Positions 55,844-64,000 of a stretch of 64,000 bases of DNA are shown piece by piece. Origin of the DNA: Paenibacillus sp. G2S3 (lineage in GTDB: Bacteria > Bacillota > Bacilli > Paenibacillales > Paenibacillaceae). Below the pieces are notes generated by a model. That model was not told the origin of the DNA and ran no database searches. It saw only the letters and a program-made list of their open reading frames with translations. The stretch is taken from NCBI RefSeq assembly GCF_030123105.1, contig NZ_CP126095.1:5642001-5706000 (forward strand), read 5' to 3'. The position numbers and the translations under genes were made by a program. The stretch's first letter is position 1. The number at the start of each line of letters is the position of its first letter.

Positions 55844-58800
55844 TTAACCTTCGATTAAACTTACATCATCCAAATAAATCGTGCTGCCCGCACTAATTTC
55901 ACTATTCGTCTCCGTACTGTTTCCATCAATAAGCCCTAGTAAAAAAACAAGATGTGCCCCTGCGTCTGTCGCACCGTTCATGGTAAATGTGTAACTGAAT
56001 TCTTTCATATTCTCGGTCAGAGCTACAAGCTCAGCTTCCATATATTTGGTGTAATCCCCGCCTTTATGCTCCACAGCTACCTGAATATTACGGTTTACCG
56101 TAGAACGGGCCTTAAACTTCAAGATGTACGTCTTCCCCTGAACAAGCTTCAGGTTTTCGTAATCCACTTGTGCGCTGTAGGCAGCTTCCCCTGTGCCTGT
56201 CAGGTCTATCGCAAATTCCCCATCTTTTACAGCAGCAGATCCAGTTCCATCAAAATACTGGCTCCATCCTTTGGAATCCAAATCAAATGTTCCATTATCC
56301 AGCGTGCCGCTTGGTGGTGTCACTGGCGGACCACCTTGTACTTCCCGAACCACAATATCGTCAAAAGAAATCGTATGTGGCGTACTGTTAGCCGTAGGAT
56401 CAGCGCCCAGCGATTTGCCGATCAGATAATTCAGCTTCAGCGGATTGCTGTTAGACACCGTAAATTGTGCGCCATAAGTTACCCAATCAGCAGTAATATC
56501 AAACTTAGCTTGAGCAGAAGCTGCAGAAGTATTGGAGTATTCTAGGATGATCTGCCGCGGAACCGTTGATTTCGCCTTAAAGCTCACCTCATATGTTTTT
56601 CCGCCTTCCAGTGGGATACCTTCTTGGTAAAATTGTGTATGCCACGCCTCCCATCCTGCTGACGTAATCAAGATTTCTGCCACGCCATCCTTCACAGCAA
56701 ACGCAGAAACACCACCTTCTCCAGACCATGTAGACCACCCCGTATTACCATTGCCGAACGAGCCATTTATGACTAGATTGTTATCGTTAGCAAGTATCGT
56801 CTGAAGTACAGATGCATTTGCGTAATGGTCAGCTTCTACAGTGATTGTATAGCTGCCCTCGGATGGAAATACTGCTGCATCGATTGTGATTTTTCCAGGC
56901 TCAATGGTGTACTGTTCAGTTTCAAGTGTTATACCATTAACCTTCACTGCAACGATTTTCTTTCTCCAATCCTCATGGTCTATGAAGGTTAGCTCAATCG
57001 GCTGCGAAACTCTGTTATTGCTGCTATCGCTTAGTAGTTCCTGCGGTTTAGCCGGTGCATTTTTGATTTCAAATTTCACATTATCGATGATAATATCATG
57101 GCTTTGAGGAATACTAATCCCCTCAACCTTCCCAAGCAGGAATTTAAGAGACAATGTGTCCTTGCTGCCTTGACGGAATTCGTATTTGTAATGATTCGTT
57201 GCTGGTGTGAGCTCTACAATTTTTGTAAATGAAGCCTGATAAGATGCATTTTCAACATTTACTCCGATTTTTCGGGCTATGGTTGAACTGGCATCAAACT
57301 CCAGCACATAATCTATTCCACTGGCAGCTTTCAAATTATTTTGAAACAACATCACGGAATATGGCTGACTACCCGTATTCGTAATGTTAAACTTTGCTGT
57401 TCCATCTGTAGCAGTAGCGGTGCTCTGTCCGCCCTGCTCCGTCAACAGCCGATCCCAGGCATGAAATTCAGCGTTGAATTCACCATTCACAAGCGGGTAG
57501 TAGACAAGTGATGGATCATAATAAAAGCTCGTGCGCAGCAACTTGAAGTTATCCAAGATGACTGTATCGGTAGCACCGTTCAGAAGTAACACAAATTGTC
57601 CCTCATGATCCGTTGTACCTGCAAGGTTGGTGAAGACTGCTTTTATTTCTTGTTCACCTTGGGCTAAATTAACTGACTGCTGCGCATGTACGCTGCCGTC
57701 TTTTCCAAGAAGCTGAACTGTAGCAGTACGTGCAGAGGATACTGCAGCATTAAAGGTAAGCTCATAATCTTGGCCCTGTATGAGCTGAATTCCCTTCTGA
57801 AGCAATCGAACTTCGCCACTTTCGCTGCCGCCAATCTGCAGATTCAGCTTTCCTGTATCATCTACATTGGCAGTGGACGTTGTACCATTGGCTGTTTCTA
57901 CGTGCCAATAGCTCATCCGATTGGGCTCACCAAGATCGAAAGTGCCATTGTACAGATGATTACCGCTACCGAGCGGTGTTTTTATTCCATCATGATCAAA
58001 AGGAATACTATCTACCTCTTCCAGACGGACATTACCTAACCAAACTGGTGAAGCGTTAGTTCCCATATTGAACTCTATCCGTGCTGCAATATCAGAGTTG
58101 TCCTTCATTTGAAACATCGTTTCGTAATGGGACATCTCAGAAGTCAGCTCTGCCTTAAGTGCCGGAGAATAAGCAGCAAAGCCACGTGATTCTCCCCCCG
58201 TTAATTTAACGCTAATATTACGTGACACATCTGTTTTCGTATCGAAGCTGAGCTTATAGAATCTACCTTTAGCAACGGATACGATCGCTTGAGGTTGAAC
58301 GGAATACGCATTGCCTCCAGCATTACTGATATTTACCTTTAGGAAGTTATGTCCCCCAATCGGTACAGTGGAGACAGCAGCATCAGCTCCTGGTTCTTTA
58401 AACAAAACCCAGTGTGAAGTATTCGGTATGCCCATTCCATTATCTCCCGGAACCTGCTCCGTGAAGTTGTTGTTATAGACAAGGTTGCCGTCAGGAAGTG
58501 CTAGCTTTGAGCCTTCCAAGTAAGGTTCCTTATCCAGCGTAACTGGCACCGGCTCACGATACTCACGGCCTGTCAGTTCATAGACTCTGACATAATCAAC
58601 CTGCATCGATTTTGGAAACACGGTTTCTGGTGTTGGATCACCATCGAAGTTGCCGCCAACAGCTAGATTTAACAGCAGGTGGAACTCCTGATTGAACGGT
58701 GCTGGATAAGCATTATTCGCAGGCTGCCCATTGCTGATGCTGTACCAGTCATTTTTGGTTAAAAACAGTTCGCCATCTACATACCAGCGAATTTCTCCCG

Positions 58801-60853
58801 GCTCCCACTCAATAGAATACGTATGGTATTGCTCAATCGTAGAACCTTCCGGGAATACATACTCTTTGCCAGAGTACACATTGTTAGGCCATTCGCCGCC
58901 GTAATGGATGGTGCCCGCTACCGTATTAGGTCGGCTGCCCCAGCCCTCCATAATATCAAGCTCACCAGAGGAAGCCCAATTTCCGTACTCGTAGTTCTCC
59001 GGCAGCATCCAGATCGCTGGCCAGTACCCTTTTCCGGTAGGCGCTTTAGCCCGAATCTCAAACTTCCCATATTTCTTACTAAACAGACCTTTCGTTTTAA
59101 GTCGCGAAGAAGTGTACTCCTTGCCACTTACTGCTTCTTTACGCGCAGTAATCACTAGATTACCATCCTGTATCTTTGCGTTCTTCTCATCACTTGTATA
59201 CCATTGCTTCTCGTTGTTGCCCCAACCTGGATTGTTAAATTGCGAACCATCTCCAAGGTCATAGGTCCATTTCGTAGGATCAATGGTTCCTTCATTGAAT
59301 TCATCTCCCCAAACCAGCGTCCACGGATCATTGGTTGGTGTGGCGGTAGGCGTTGCCGTTGGTGTCGGTGTTGGTGTTGGTGTTGGTGTTGGTGTTTCGG
59401 TTGGTGTAGTAGTTGCTGTGGCTGTTGCTTCAGGTGTAGAGGTCGGTGTCGATATTGGACCTCCATTACCAGAACTGCTTGAGGCTGAAGTTGCTACTGG
59501 CAGTGTTGTTTTACTAGTGTTTCCTTTCTTTAATGGCGAGCCGCCAATCGTTACTCCATCGGCTTTGTTATCTATTGAGGTTACGCTTCCGCTGCCTTGA
59601 ATCGCTGTTCCTCCAGCGCTCGCAGTCAGGATTAACGCGGCCACCTGTGCATTGTTCTCCAGAGTCAATTGTGTTGGGCTGCCCACCGTAAGACTGGCAA
59701 CAGTTCCTGAGATTCTTAGCAAAGAACCGCTGACTGCTGAGTCTGCCGAGCGAACCGCTGCAAATATCCCTCGAAGTGAGATAATGTGAGGAACGACGTC
59801 CATCTCAACATCCCCAAAGCCTGCTCCCGTAAGATCGCTACTCTCTTCCAAAATAGCTCCGGATTGCAGTTGCACAGTACCCACAGCTGTTGAGCCGCTG
59901 GCATAAATTCGAACCTTCCCGTTAGGTTTAGCTACTTGAAGCGGCCCAAGAGAAGTATTGTGTAAGCCAATACTCTGCTCACCGCCTCCGCGTACAAACG
60001 TAGTCCCTGTTACCTTTACCCCTTCAAGCTTCGCATTCCCTTCGGCGATCCCCTCGGTTAGATAAAGATTACCTTGGATGACCGTGTCTTTAAGAATCAC
60101 ATCGGCCTGATTAATGACTATATTGCCCTTTACTGTTCCAAGCGAAGTCTCTCCAGATTTCAGGAGGAGTCCCGAAACCATCCGATCAGCAAGCTGAGCA
60201 AGCTCTGCACGTGTAATTCCGCCCCCAGGCTTAAACAAACCTCCAGGGTAACCTTTAATAAAGCCAGCACTCGTTAGGGCTACTATCGCTTTCGCAGTTT
60301 CATCATTGACTCCGTTCAGATCAGTGAATGCTGCCGTACTGCTTTTGTCCGTATTGAAACGAAACACTTTCTCCAAGGCCAACGCCGCCTCAGCGCGCGA
60401 AAGCGCACGTGAGGGATAAATGTTGTTGTTCTGATCACTGCTTAAATATCCAGCTGCAATTCCTTTGGCAATATCACTTTTATACCAGTCTGTAGCCAGG
60501 ACATCCGCTGGAAGCTTATCCGATTGCTCCTGATAATTAAAAATACGATTCATAATAGCCGCGAATTCTGCCTTCGTGACTTCCTTGCCCGGTCGAAACG
60601 ATCCATCGTCATATCCACTTATGATCCCATTTGCGCTCCAGCGCTGTAATGGACCTGCAGCCCAATGGCTTGGAGATACATCCGTAAACGCTTTCAATAC
60701 ATCGATTGCTGCACTTCCTACTTTCGTTGCCGCTGAATCAGGTGAGTTTGCCTTTAATGCCTCTGCCGCTGAAGCATTCATGCTCCCAACCGGTGATAGC
60801 AGCCCGGTGACAAGGAGCATAGCAGTTATTGCAGCTGTGAAATTCCTCTTCAT
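55844..60853 (-). CDS. SLH-anchored multimodular GH16 beta-glucanase
   Basis: I start at the ATG at 60853, about 11 nt after AGGAG, giving 1669 residues. An alternative ATG at 60862 is too close to the site. A signal peptide (about 1-29) and three SLH domains (50-235) anchor it to the wall. A repetitive beta-helix-like region (240-430) and a Ser/Thr-Pro linker (about 455-505) follow. The GH16 catalytic domain (510-770) has the two-glutamate motif GELDIMEG near residue 632. Several CBM4/9-like domains follow (about 790-1250, 1345-1480 and 1510-1668), with a DUF1533-like module near 1260-1340. It probably degrades beta-1,3-glucans at the cell surface. The operator at 60904 suggests LacI or CcpA control. 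Confidence 0.92.
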   Translation of the reverse strand: MKRNFTAAITAMLLVTGLLSPVGSMNASAAEALKANSPDSAATKVGSAAIDVLKAFTDVSPSHWAAGPLQRWSANGIISGYDDGSFRPGKEVTKAEFAAIMNRIFNYQEQSDKLPADVLATDWYKSDIAKGIAAGYLSSDQNNNIYPSRALSRAEAALALEKVFRFNTDKSSTAAFTDLNGVNDETAKAIVALTSAGFIKGYPGGLFKPGGGITRAELAQLADRMVSGLLLKSGETSLGTVKGNIVINQADVILKDTVIQGNLYLTEGIAEGNAKLEGVKVTGTTFVRGGGEQSIGLHNTSLGPLQVAKPNGKVRIYASGSTAVGTVQLQSGAILEESSDLTGAGFGDVEMDVVPHIISLRGIFAAVRSADSAVSGSLLRISGTVASLTVGSPTQLTLENNAQVAALILTASAGGTAIQGSGSVTSIDNKADGVTIGGSPLKKGNTSKTTLPVATSASSSSGNGGPISTPTSTPEATATATTTPTETPTPTPTPTPTPTATPTATPTNDPWTLVWGDEFNEGTIDPTKWTYDLGDGSQFNNPGWGNNEKQWYTSDEKNAKIQDGNLVITARKEAVSGKEYTSSRLKTKGLFSKKYGKFEIRAKAPTGKGYWPAIWMLPENYEYGNWASSGELDIMEGWGSRPNTVAGTIHYGGEWPNNVYSGKEYVFPEGSTIEQYHTYSIEWEPGEIRWYVDGELFLTKNDWYSISNGQPANNAYPAPFNQEFHLLLNLAVGGNFDGDPTPETVFPKSMQVDYVRVYELTGREYREPVPVTLDKEPYLEGSKLALPDGNLVYNNNFTEQVPGDNGMGIPNTSHWVLFKEPGADAAVSTVPIGGHNFLKVNISNAGGNAYSVQPQAIVSVAKGRFYKLSFDTKTDVSRNISVKLTGGESRGFAAYSPALKAELTSEMSHYETMFQMKDNSDIAARIEFNMGTNASPVWLGNVRLEEVDSIPFDHDGIKTPLGSGNHLYNGTFDLGEPNRMSYWHVETANGTTSTANVDDTGKLNLQIGGSESGEVRLLQKGIQLIQGQDYELTFNAAVSSARTATVQLLGKDGSVHAQQSVNLAQGEQEIKAVFTNLAGTTDHEGQFVLLLNGATDTVILDNFKLLRTSFYYDPSLVYYPLVNGEFNAEFHAWDRLLTEQGGQSTATATDGTAKFNITNTGSQPYSVMLFQNNLKAASGIDYVLEFDASSTIARKIGVNVENASYQASFTKIVELTPATNHYKYEFRQGSKDTLSLKFLLGKVEGISIPQSHDIIIDNVKFEIKNAPAKPQELLSDSSNNRVSQPIELTFIDHEDWRKKIVAVKVNGITLETEQYTIEPGKITIDAAVFPSEGSYTITVEADHYANASVLQTILANDNNLVINGSFGNGNTGWSTWSGEGGVSAFAVKDGVAEILITSAGWEAWHTQFYQEGIPLEGGKTYEVSFKAKSTVPRQIILEYSNTSAASAQAKFDITADWVTYGAQFTVSNSNPLKLNYLIGKSLGADPTANSTPHTISFDDIVVREVQGGPPVTPPSGTLDNGTFDLDSKGWSQYFDGTGSAAVKDGEFAIDLTGTGEAAYSAQVDYENLKLVQGKTYILKFKARSTVNRNIQVAVEHKGGDYTKYMEAELVALTENMKEFSYTFTMNGATDAGAHLVFLLGLIDGNSTETNSEISAGSTIYLDDVSLIEG
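59337..59400. repeat. Thr-Pro linker DNA in the GH16 gene
   Basis: GGTGTT/GGTGTC hexamers encode a Thr-Pro run between the beta-helix-like region and the GH16 domain, similar to the amylase linker at 34405. Confidence 0.85.
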
Positions 60854-60903
60854 CCTAAACATCACTCCTCGAATTTCGTAATATTCGTAATTCAAACGAA
60901 GAA

Positions 60904-60919
60904 TCGAAATCGGTTTCGA
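60904..60919. promoter_or_regulatory. Operator-like near-palindrome upstream of the GH16 gene
   Basis: TCGAAATCGGTTTCGA is palindromic except at two central positions and lies 51-66 bases upstream of the GH16 start. Its core GAAATCGGTTTC differs by one base from the amylase palindrome. It is near the divergent LacI gene, which is the first candidate to bind, with CcpA as the alternative. Confidence 0.65.
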
Positions 60920-61161
60920 CAATGCTATTGTTACTTAGATTTCCATATTTGTAAAGATGTAATTTTGAATTTTTTTACATAAATTTTTTTCGGAATATAT
61001 CTCAATCTTAAAATATCCGTTTGACTTGTTTCGGCAATAAGAATAGACTTAAAATAACTGTTTTACTCTTCACCCCATTCAAAAAAACTCATAAATAACC
61101 GCTCTACTACAGTCTTTCCCCCATATTTCAACTATTAAGCGGAGGGTGGCTTATATTACAT

Positions 61162-62178
61162 ATGAATATCAAAATGATTGCCGAAATGGCCGGAGTTTCT
61201 GTCTCAACCGTTTCGAAAATTATGAATAATTACAGCGATGTTTCGGAAAAGACCAAGAAAAGAGTCTTGGAGATCATCGAGCAAACTGGGTATTCACCAT
61301 CCAACTCCGCCAAGACACTTGCAACCAAGAAATCGAATTTGATCGGTGTGATTTTTGCGGGTGAGCTTAATGTAGAATTTACGCATCCTTTTTTCGTTGA
61401 GGTATTAAATTCCTTCAAGAAACAGATGGGTGTCTTAGGATACGATCTCATCTTCTTCTCAAACGAGAAATTTATTAGCAGCGGAGATTACTTCGCGCGC
61501 GCTGTTCATTTTAATGTGGATGGCTGCGTCATTATATCCGGACAGAAGATGGAGCCAACGATCCACGATCTGGATATGAGCAGTATCCCTTGTATCGGGG
61601 TAGATCTCGAACTAAAAGGGAAGAAGTCAGGCTTTGTTATGTCAGATAACTTCCAAATATCCTCTAAGGTCGTGGAGCATTTTTACCTTCTTGGTTATAG
61701 GGAGCTTGGTTTTATAGGAAGTGCCGCGGATTCAGAAATATCCAACCTACGGGAAGCAGGATATACCAAAGCTATCGAAAGTTTCGGTCTCCCTTTGAAC
61801 CGGCGTTGGTTTGTACATGGCGACGATTTCTTTGAGTCCAGCGGGTATACGGCTATGCAACAATTAATTCAAAGCGGCAGTTTACCAAAGGCTATTTTTG
61901 CTGCCTCTGATTTACTAGCTTTAGGAGCCATCCGTGCTTTAAAAGAACATGACCTTCGTGTCCCTGAGGATATCGCCATCATCGGCTGTGATGACATCGA
62001 AGCCTGCAAATATACTACCCCAAGACTGTCTACCATCCGTCAGAACAAAGAACGTCTTGGTATTCTCGCTGCCCATATGCTCTATGATTTGATTAACAAT
62101 CAGTCGGGTGGCGGTTCATTTGTAGTGGAGCCCGTACTTGTTGTGCGCGAGTCCTGCGGAAACCAATTGAAATTCTAG
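61162..62178 (+). CDS. LacI-family regulator of the surface glucan locus
   Basis: The 338-residue protein has an N-terminal helix-turn-helix (IKMIAEMAGVSVSTVSKIMNN) with a hinge region ending near residue 60, then a sugar-sensor domain. The start ATG follows GGAGGG by about 14 nt. It is divergent from the SLH-GH16 gene and flanked downstream by a second SLH protein, so it is likely to respond to a glucan-derived sugar. Confidence 0.9.
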   Translation: MNIKMIAEMAGVSVSTVSKIMNNYSDVSEKTKKRVLEIIEQTGYSPSNSAKTLATKKSNLIGVIFAGELNVEFTHPFFVEVLNSFKKQMGVLGYDLIFFSNEKFISSGDYFARAVHFNVDGCVIISGQKMEPTIHDLDMSSIPCIGVDLELKGKKSGFVMSDNFQISSKVVEHFYLLGYRELGFIGSAADSEISNLREAGYTKAIESFGLPLNRRWFVHGDDFFESSGYTAMQQLIQSGSLPKAIFAASDLLALGAIRALKEHDLRVPEDIAIIGCDDIEACKYTTPRLSTIRQNKERLGILAAHMLYDLINNQSGGGSFVVEPVLVVRESCGNQLKF

Positions 62179-62191
62179 GGCATAACATTAA

Positions 62192-62266
62192 TAAATCCCC
62201 TCAAAGTTTACAACGCCTCGACCTCGATACGAAGTCTAAGGCATTGTCTAACTTGAGGGGATTTTT
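62192..62266. terminator. Long-stem bidirectional terminator
   Basis: AAATCCCCTCAAAGTT and AACTTGAGGGGATTTTT form a long stem, with an inner ACAACGCCT/AGGCATTGT stem. It separates the LacI and SLH-protein genes. Confidence 0.85.
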
Positions 62267-62291
62267 CATGTCGGAAGCTTAAAATTTCATT

Positions 62292-64000
62292 CTAGAATTT
62301 CGCAAGTAGATTGGAAATACTCTGAGCTGCCTCGGCACGGGTTGTCATCGATTGCGGAAGGAAGTTACCCTCCTGATGACCCGACAGAAGCTTAGCTTCT
62401 AGCGCACCTTGTACATAGGTTACTGCCCAAAAACTAACTTTAGAGCTGTCATTAGTCGGATGGAATGAGCCTGCTTCCGGCTTAACGCCCGTACGATATG
62501 CAAAGGCTCTTACCAGCATAGCTGCCATTTCCTCGTGAGTAATCTGTTGATTTGGTTCAAAACGATCCTCGGATACGCCTAGAATAATGCCTGCCTCAAA
62601 GGTAGCATTAACGCCCTCTTCATACCACGATCCAGCAACTACATCTTGGAATGAAGTCGAACGGCTCGCAGTTAAAGAAAGGGCTCTGCTGAGGAGAGCT
62701 GCATATTCCGCTCTTGTGATGGAACCCGATGGGTTAAACATAGAGTCAGATTGGCCCTTCACGATCTGTTTAGCAGATAGTTCCTGAATGGTCTTGTATG
62801 CCCAGTGACTTTCAGGTACATCACGGTAGCTGCTTTGTAACGAAAGAACAACGTATTGACTAAAATGACTCAAATCTACGGTAAGACTGGTTTTGGACGG
62901 ATTCATTGTCCCCCCTAGATAGGTAAAGCCACCATTTTCCTCGATACGATAAATACCCGCCAGTGCTGGATTGTTTCCATTCAGAATCGGTAATGTTATT
63001 TTCACAGGTACAGGGAATTGCTTCAGTGAATAATTATTACCAGACTCATCTGACATGATTAATGAGAAGTCCATGATGTCACCAACCCGTAAATACGGTG
63101 GAGCTATCGTCAGATGATTCGATTGAATGGCCTCCATCTTCAAAATTATCGTTGCTGTCTTCGCAGTGGATGGCAGAAGCTTACGAAGCTCATTCAATAC
63201 TTTGGAGGACATAACGGCACGAACCCCATTCACTTGAATCTCTAGATCCCTATTGCCGATCTGATCGAGTTGATCGATTGGAATCATAACTTGATTCTTA
63301 TCCGCTTGAAGCTGCAAAATGATGTTTCCTTCAGCACTCTTCGTTAAGAGTTCATCTGGGATAACAACCGCCCCTGTAGGCAGCTCCGGCTTCACCACCA
63401 CTGGCAGCGTAACATTTAATCCCGGGTTACCCCCACTCGTTGGTGGTGTTGTCGGCGTATCATTTTCACGCATAACAGTAATTGTGTAGATCTGCTTGGT
63501 CCCATCTTGAGCTGTCACAGTTACGGTGATCATATTAGTGCCGACATATAAATCTCCACTACCTGTTATCGATACGGTAGCCATAGGATCTGCTAATGTA
63601 TAGGTTACTCGCGTAACGGTTGTAGTGTAAGGTACAGTCATTTCATAGTTGTATTGCCCAGAGGTAAATCCACGCACCGTAGTTCCGTTAACACGAAGAT
63701 CTACCAAATCTGCATTGCTTGAAGACTCCGCTTCAGGCTGACGCGTAATGATGATCGTATAAATATTTAGTAATTCGTCTTGAGCGGTCACGGTAACCTT
63801 CACGACGTTCCTACCAACCTCAAGGGCTCCACTACCCGTAATCTTAACTACGCTAGTCGGATCGTATGCCGTATAGGTAATATCCGTTACCGACGTACTA
63901 TAGGGAACCGTTACGTTATAGTTCAACGTACTAGGTGCAAAAGCTGGCAGAGTTTCCCCATCCATTCGTAGATCGGACAGCAGAATTTGGTTAGGTAAGG
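62292..64000 (-). CDS. Cadherin-like/SLH surface protein, 5' end outside the window
   Basis: The reading frame is open to the window edge. The first visible ATG (63965) lies inside a cadherin-like beta-sandwich repeat, so the real start is upstream and the N-terminus is missing. At least two such repeats are visible, with related TVPY(S/T)T...T(Y/L)T and NVVKVTVTAQD landmarks about 90 residues apart. A Thr/Pro-Gly linker and a beta domain follow. Three C-terminal SLH domains then anchor it to the wall; their landmarks are ESHWAYKTIQELSAKQIVKG, GSWYEEGVNATFEAGII and SFWAVTYVQGALEAKLLSG. The function is probably surface display or binding. Confidence 0.9.
   Translation of the reverse strand, partial: LPNQILLSDLRMDGETLPAFAPSTLNYNVTVPYSTSVTDITYTAYDPTSVVKITGSGALEVGRNVVKVTVTAQDELLNIYTIIITRQPEAESSSNADLVDLRVNGTTVRGFTSGQYNYEMTVPYTTTVTRVTYTLADPMATVSITGSGDLYVGTNMITVTVTAQDGTKQIYTITVMRENDTPTTPPTSGGNPGLNVTLPVVVKPELPTGAVVIPDELLTKSAEGNIILQLQADKNQVMIPIDQLDQIGNRDLEIQVNGVRAVMSSKVLNELRKLLPSTAKTATIILKMEAIQSNHLTIAPPYLRVGDIMDFSLIMSDESGNNYSLKQFPVPVKITLPILNGNNPALAGIYRIEENGGFTYLGGTMNPSKTSLTVDLSHFSQYVVLSLQSSYRDVPESHWAYKTIQELSAKQIVKGQSDSMFNPSGSITRAEYAALLSRALSLTASRSTSFQDVVAGSWYEEGVNATFEAGIILGVSEDRFEPNQQITHEEMAAMLVRAFAYRTGVKPEAGSFHPTNDSSKVSFWAVTYVQGALEAKLLSGHQEGNFLPQSMTTRAEAAQSISNLLAKF

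Noticed and set aside
59204..59600. Plus-strand frames of 92 and 105 residues with Val-Gly or Cys-Arg runs
   Set aside because: Antisense of the Thr-Pro linker in the GH16 gene.

Overview
The window looks like a chromosomal segment from an endospore-forming Bacillota of the Paenibacillus type. This is inferred from content, not from a database search. The support is an alpha/beta-type small acid-soluble spore protein behind a sigma-G-like promoter, ylbJ, a lytH-like peptidase, yunB, a tryptophan T-box leader, SLH-domain surface enzymes, and many TTG/GTG starts with strong Shine-Dalgarno sites. I saw no rRNA, tRNA, CRISPR array, prophage or intact insertion sequence.

Layout. Positions 1-9.4 kb (minus strand) hold cell-envelope genes: a truncated thioredoxin-like gene, a MurJ/YtgP-type flippase, a DUF456 protein, a HAD phosphatase, two tandem class B penicillin-binding proteins, and a membrane transglutaminase. 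Positions 9.6-16.9 kb hold an MFS transporter, a small Toprim protein, a haem/cytochrome oxidase assembly pair (SCO protein and ctaB), a YfhP-like protein, trpS with a complete promoter and T-box leader, and an aldose-1-epimerase-like protein. Positions 17-30.7 kb mix sporulation and housekeeping genes: a SASP, pepF, a YycC-like pair, a DUF2225 protein with a truncated haemoglobin, a 31-residue membrane peptide, ylbJ, NAD kinase, a stalk-domain protein with an S41 protease, yutD, lipA and lytH.

Positions 30.8-36.8 kb form a starch/maltodextrin locus: an intracellular GH13 enzyme, a divergent LacI regulator, and a secreted modular alpha-amylase with fibronectin, CBM25 and CBM20 modules. Positions 55.8-64 kb form a second surface-polysaccharide locus: an SLH-anchored GH16 beta-glucanase, a LacI regulator, and a cadherin-like/SLH protein that runs off the window. 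Each of the two large enzymes has a near-palindromic operator upstream with the same core, which also fits the CcpA cre pattern. Positions 51-55.8 kb carry a VTT membrane protein, an OpuA-type glycine-betaine ABC transporter and a divergent GbsR-like regulator.

The least explained part is 37.9-49.9 kb. It has two small paralogous Ser/Thr-rich proteins that share a C-terminal WWE motif. A divergent gene encodes a protein built from eleven exact-length 27-residue Ser/Thr/Asn repeats. Three glycosyltransferases fused to TPR-like regions lie on the plus strand. A convergent three-gene minus-strand operon encodes two more glycosyltransferases and an unrecognised protein. Late-sporulation-like promoter elements precede two of these units and yunB lies next door. 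My working hypothesis is a dedicated system that makes and glycosylates a repetitive spore-surface protein. The parts are visible in the sequence; the function is inferred.
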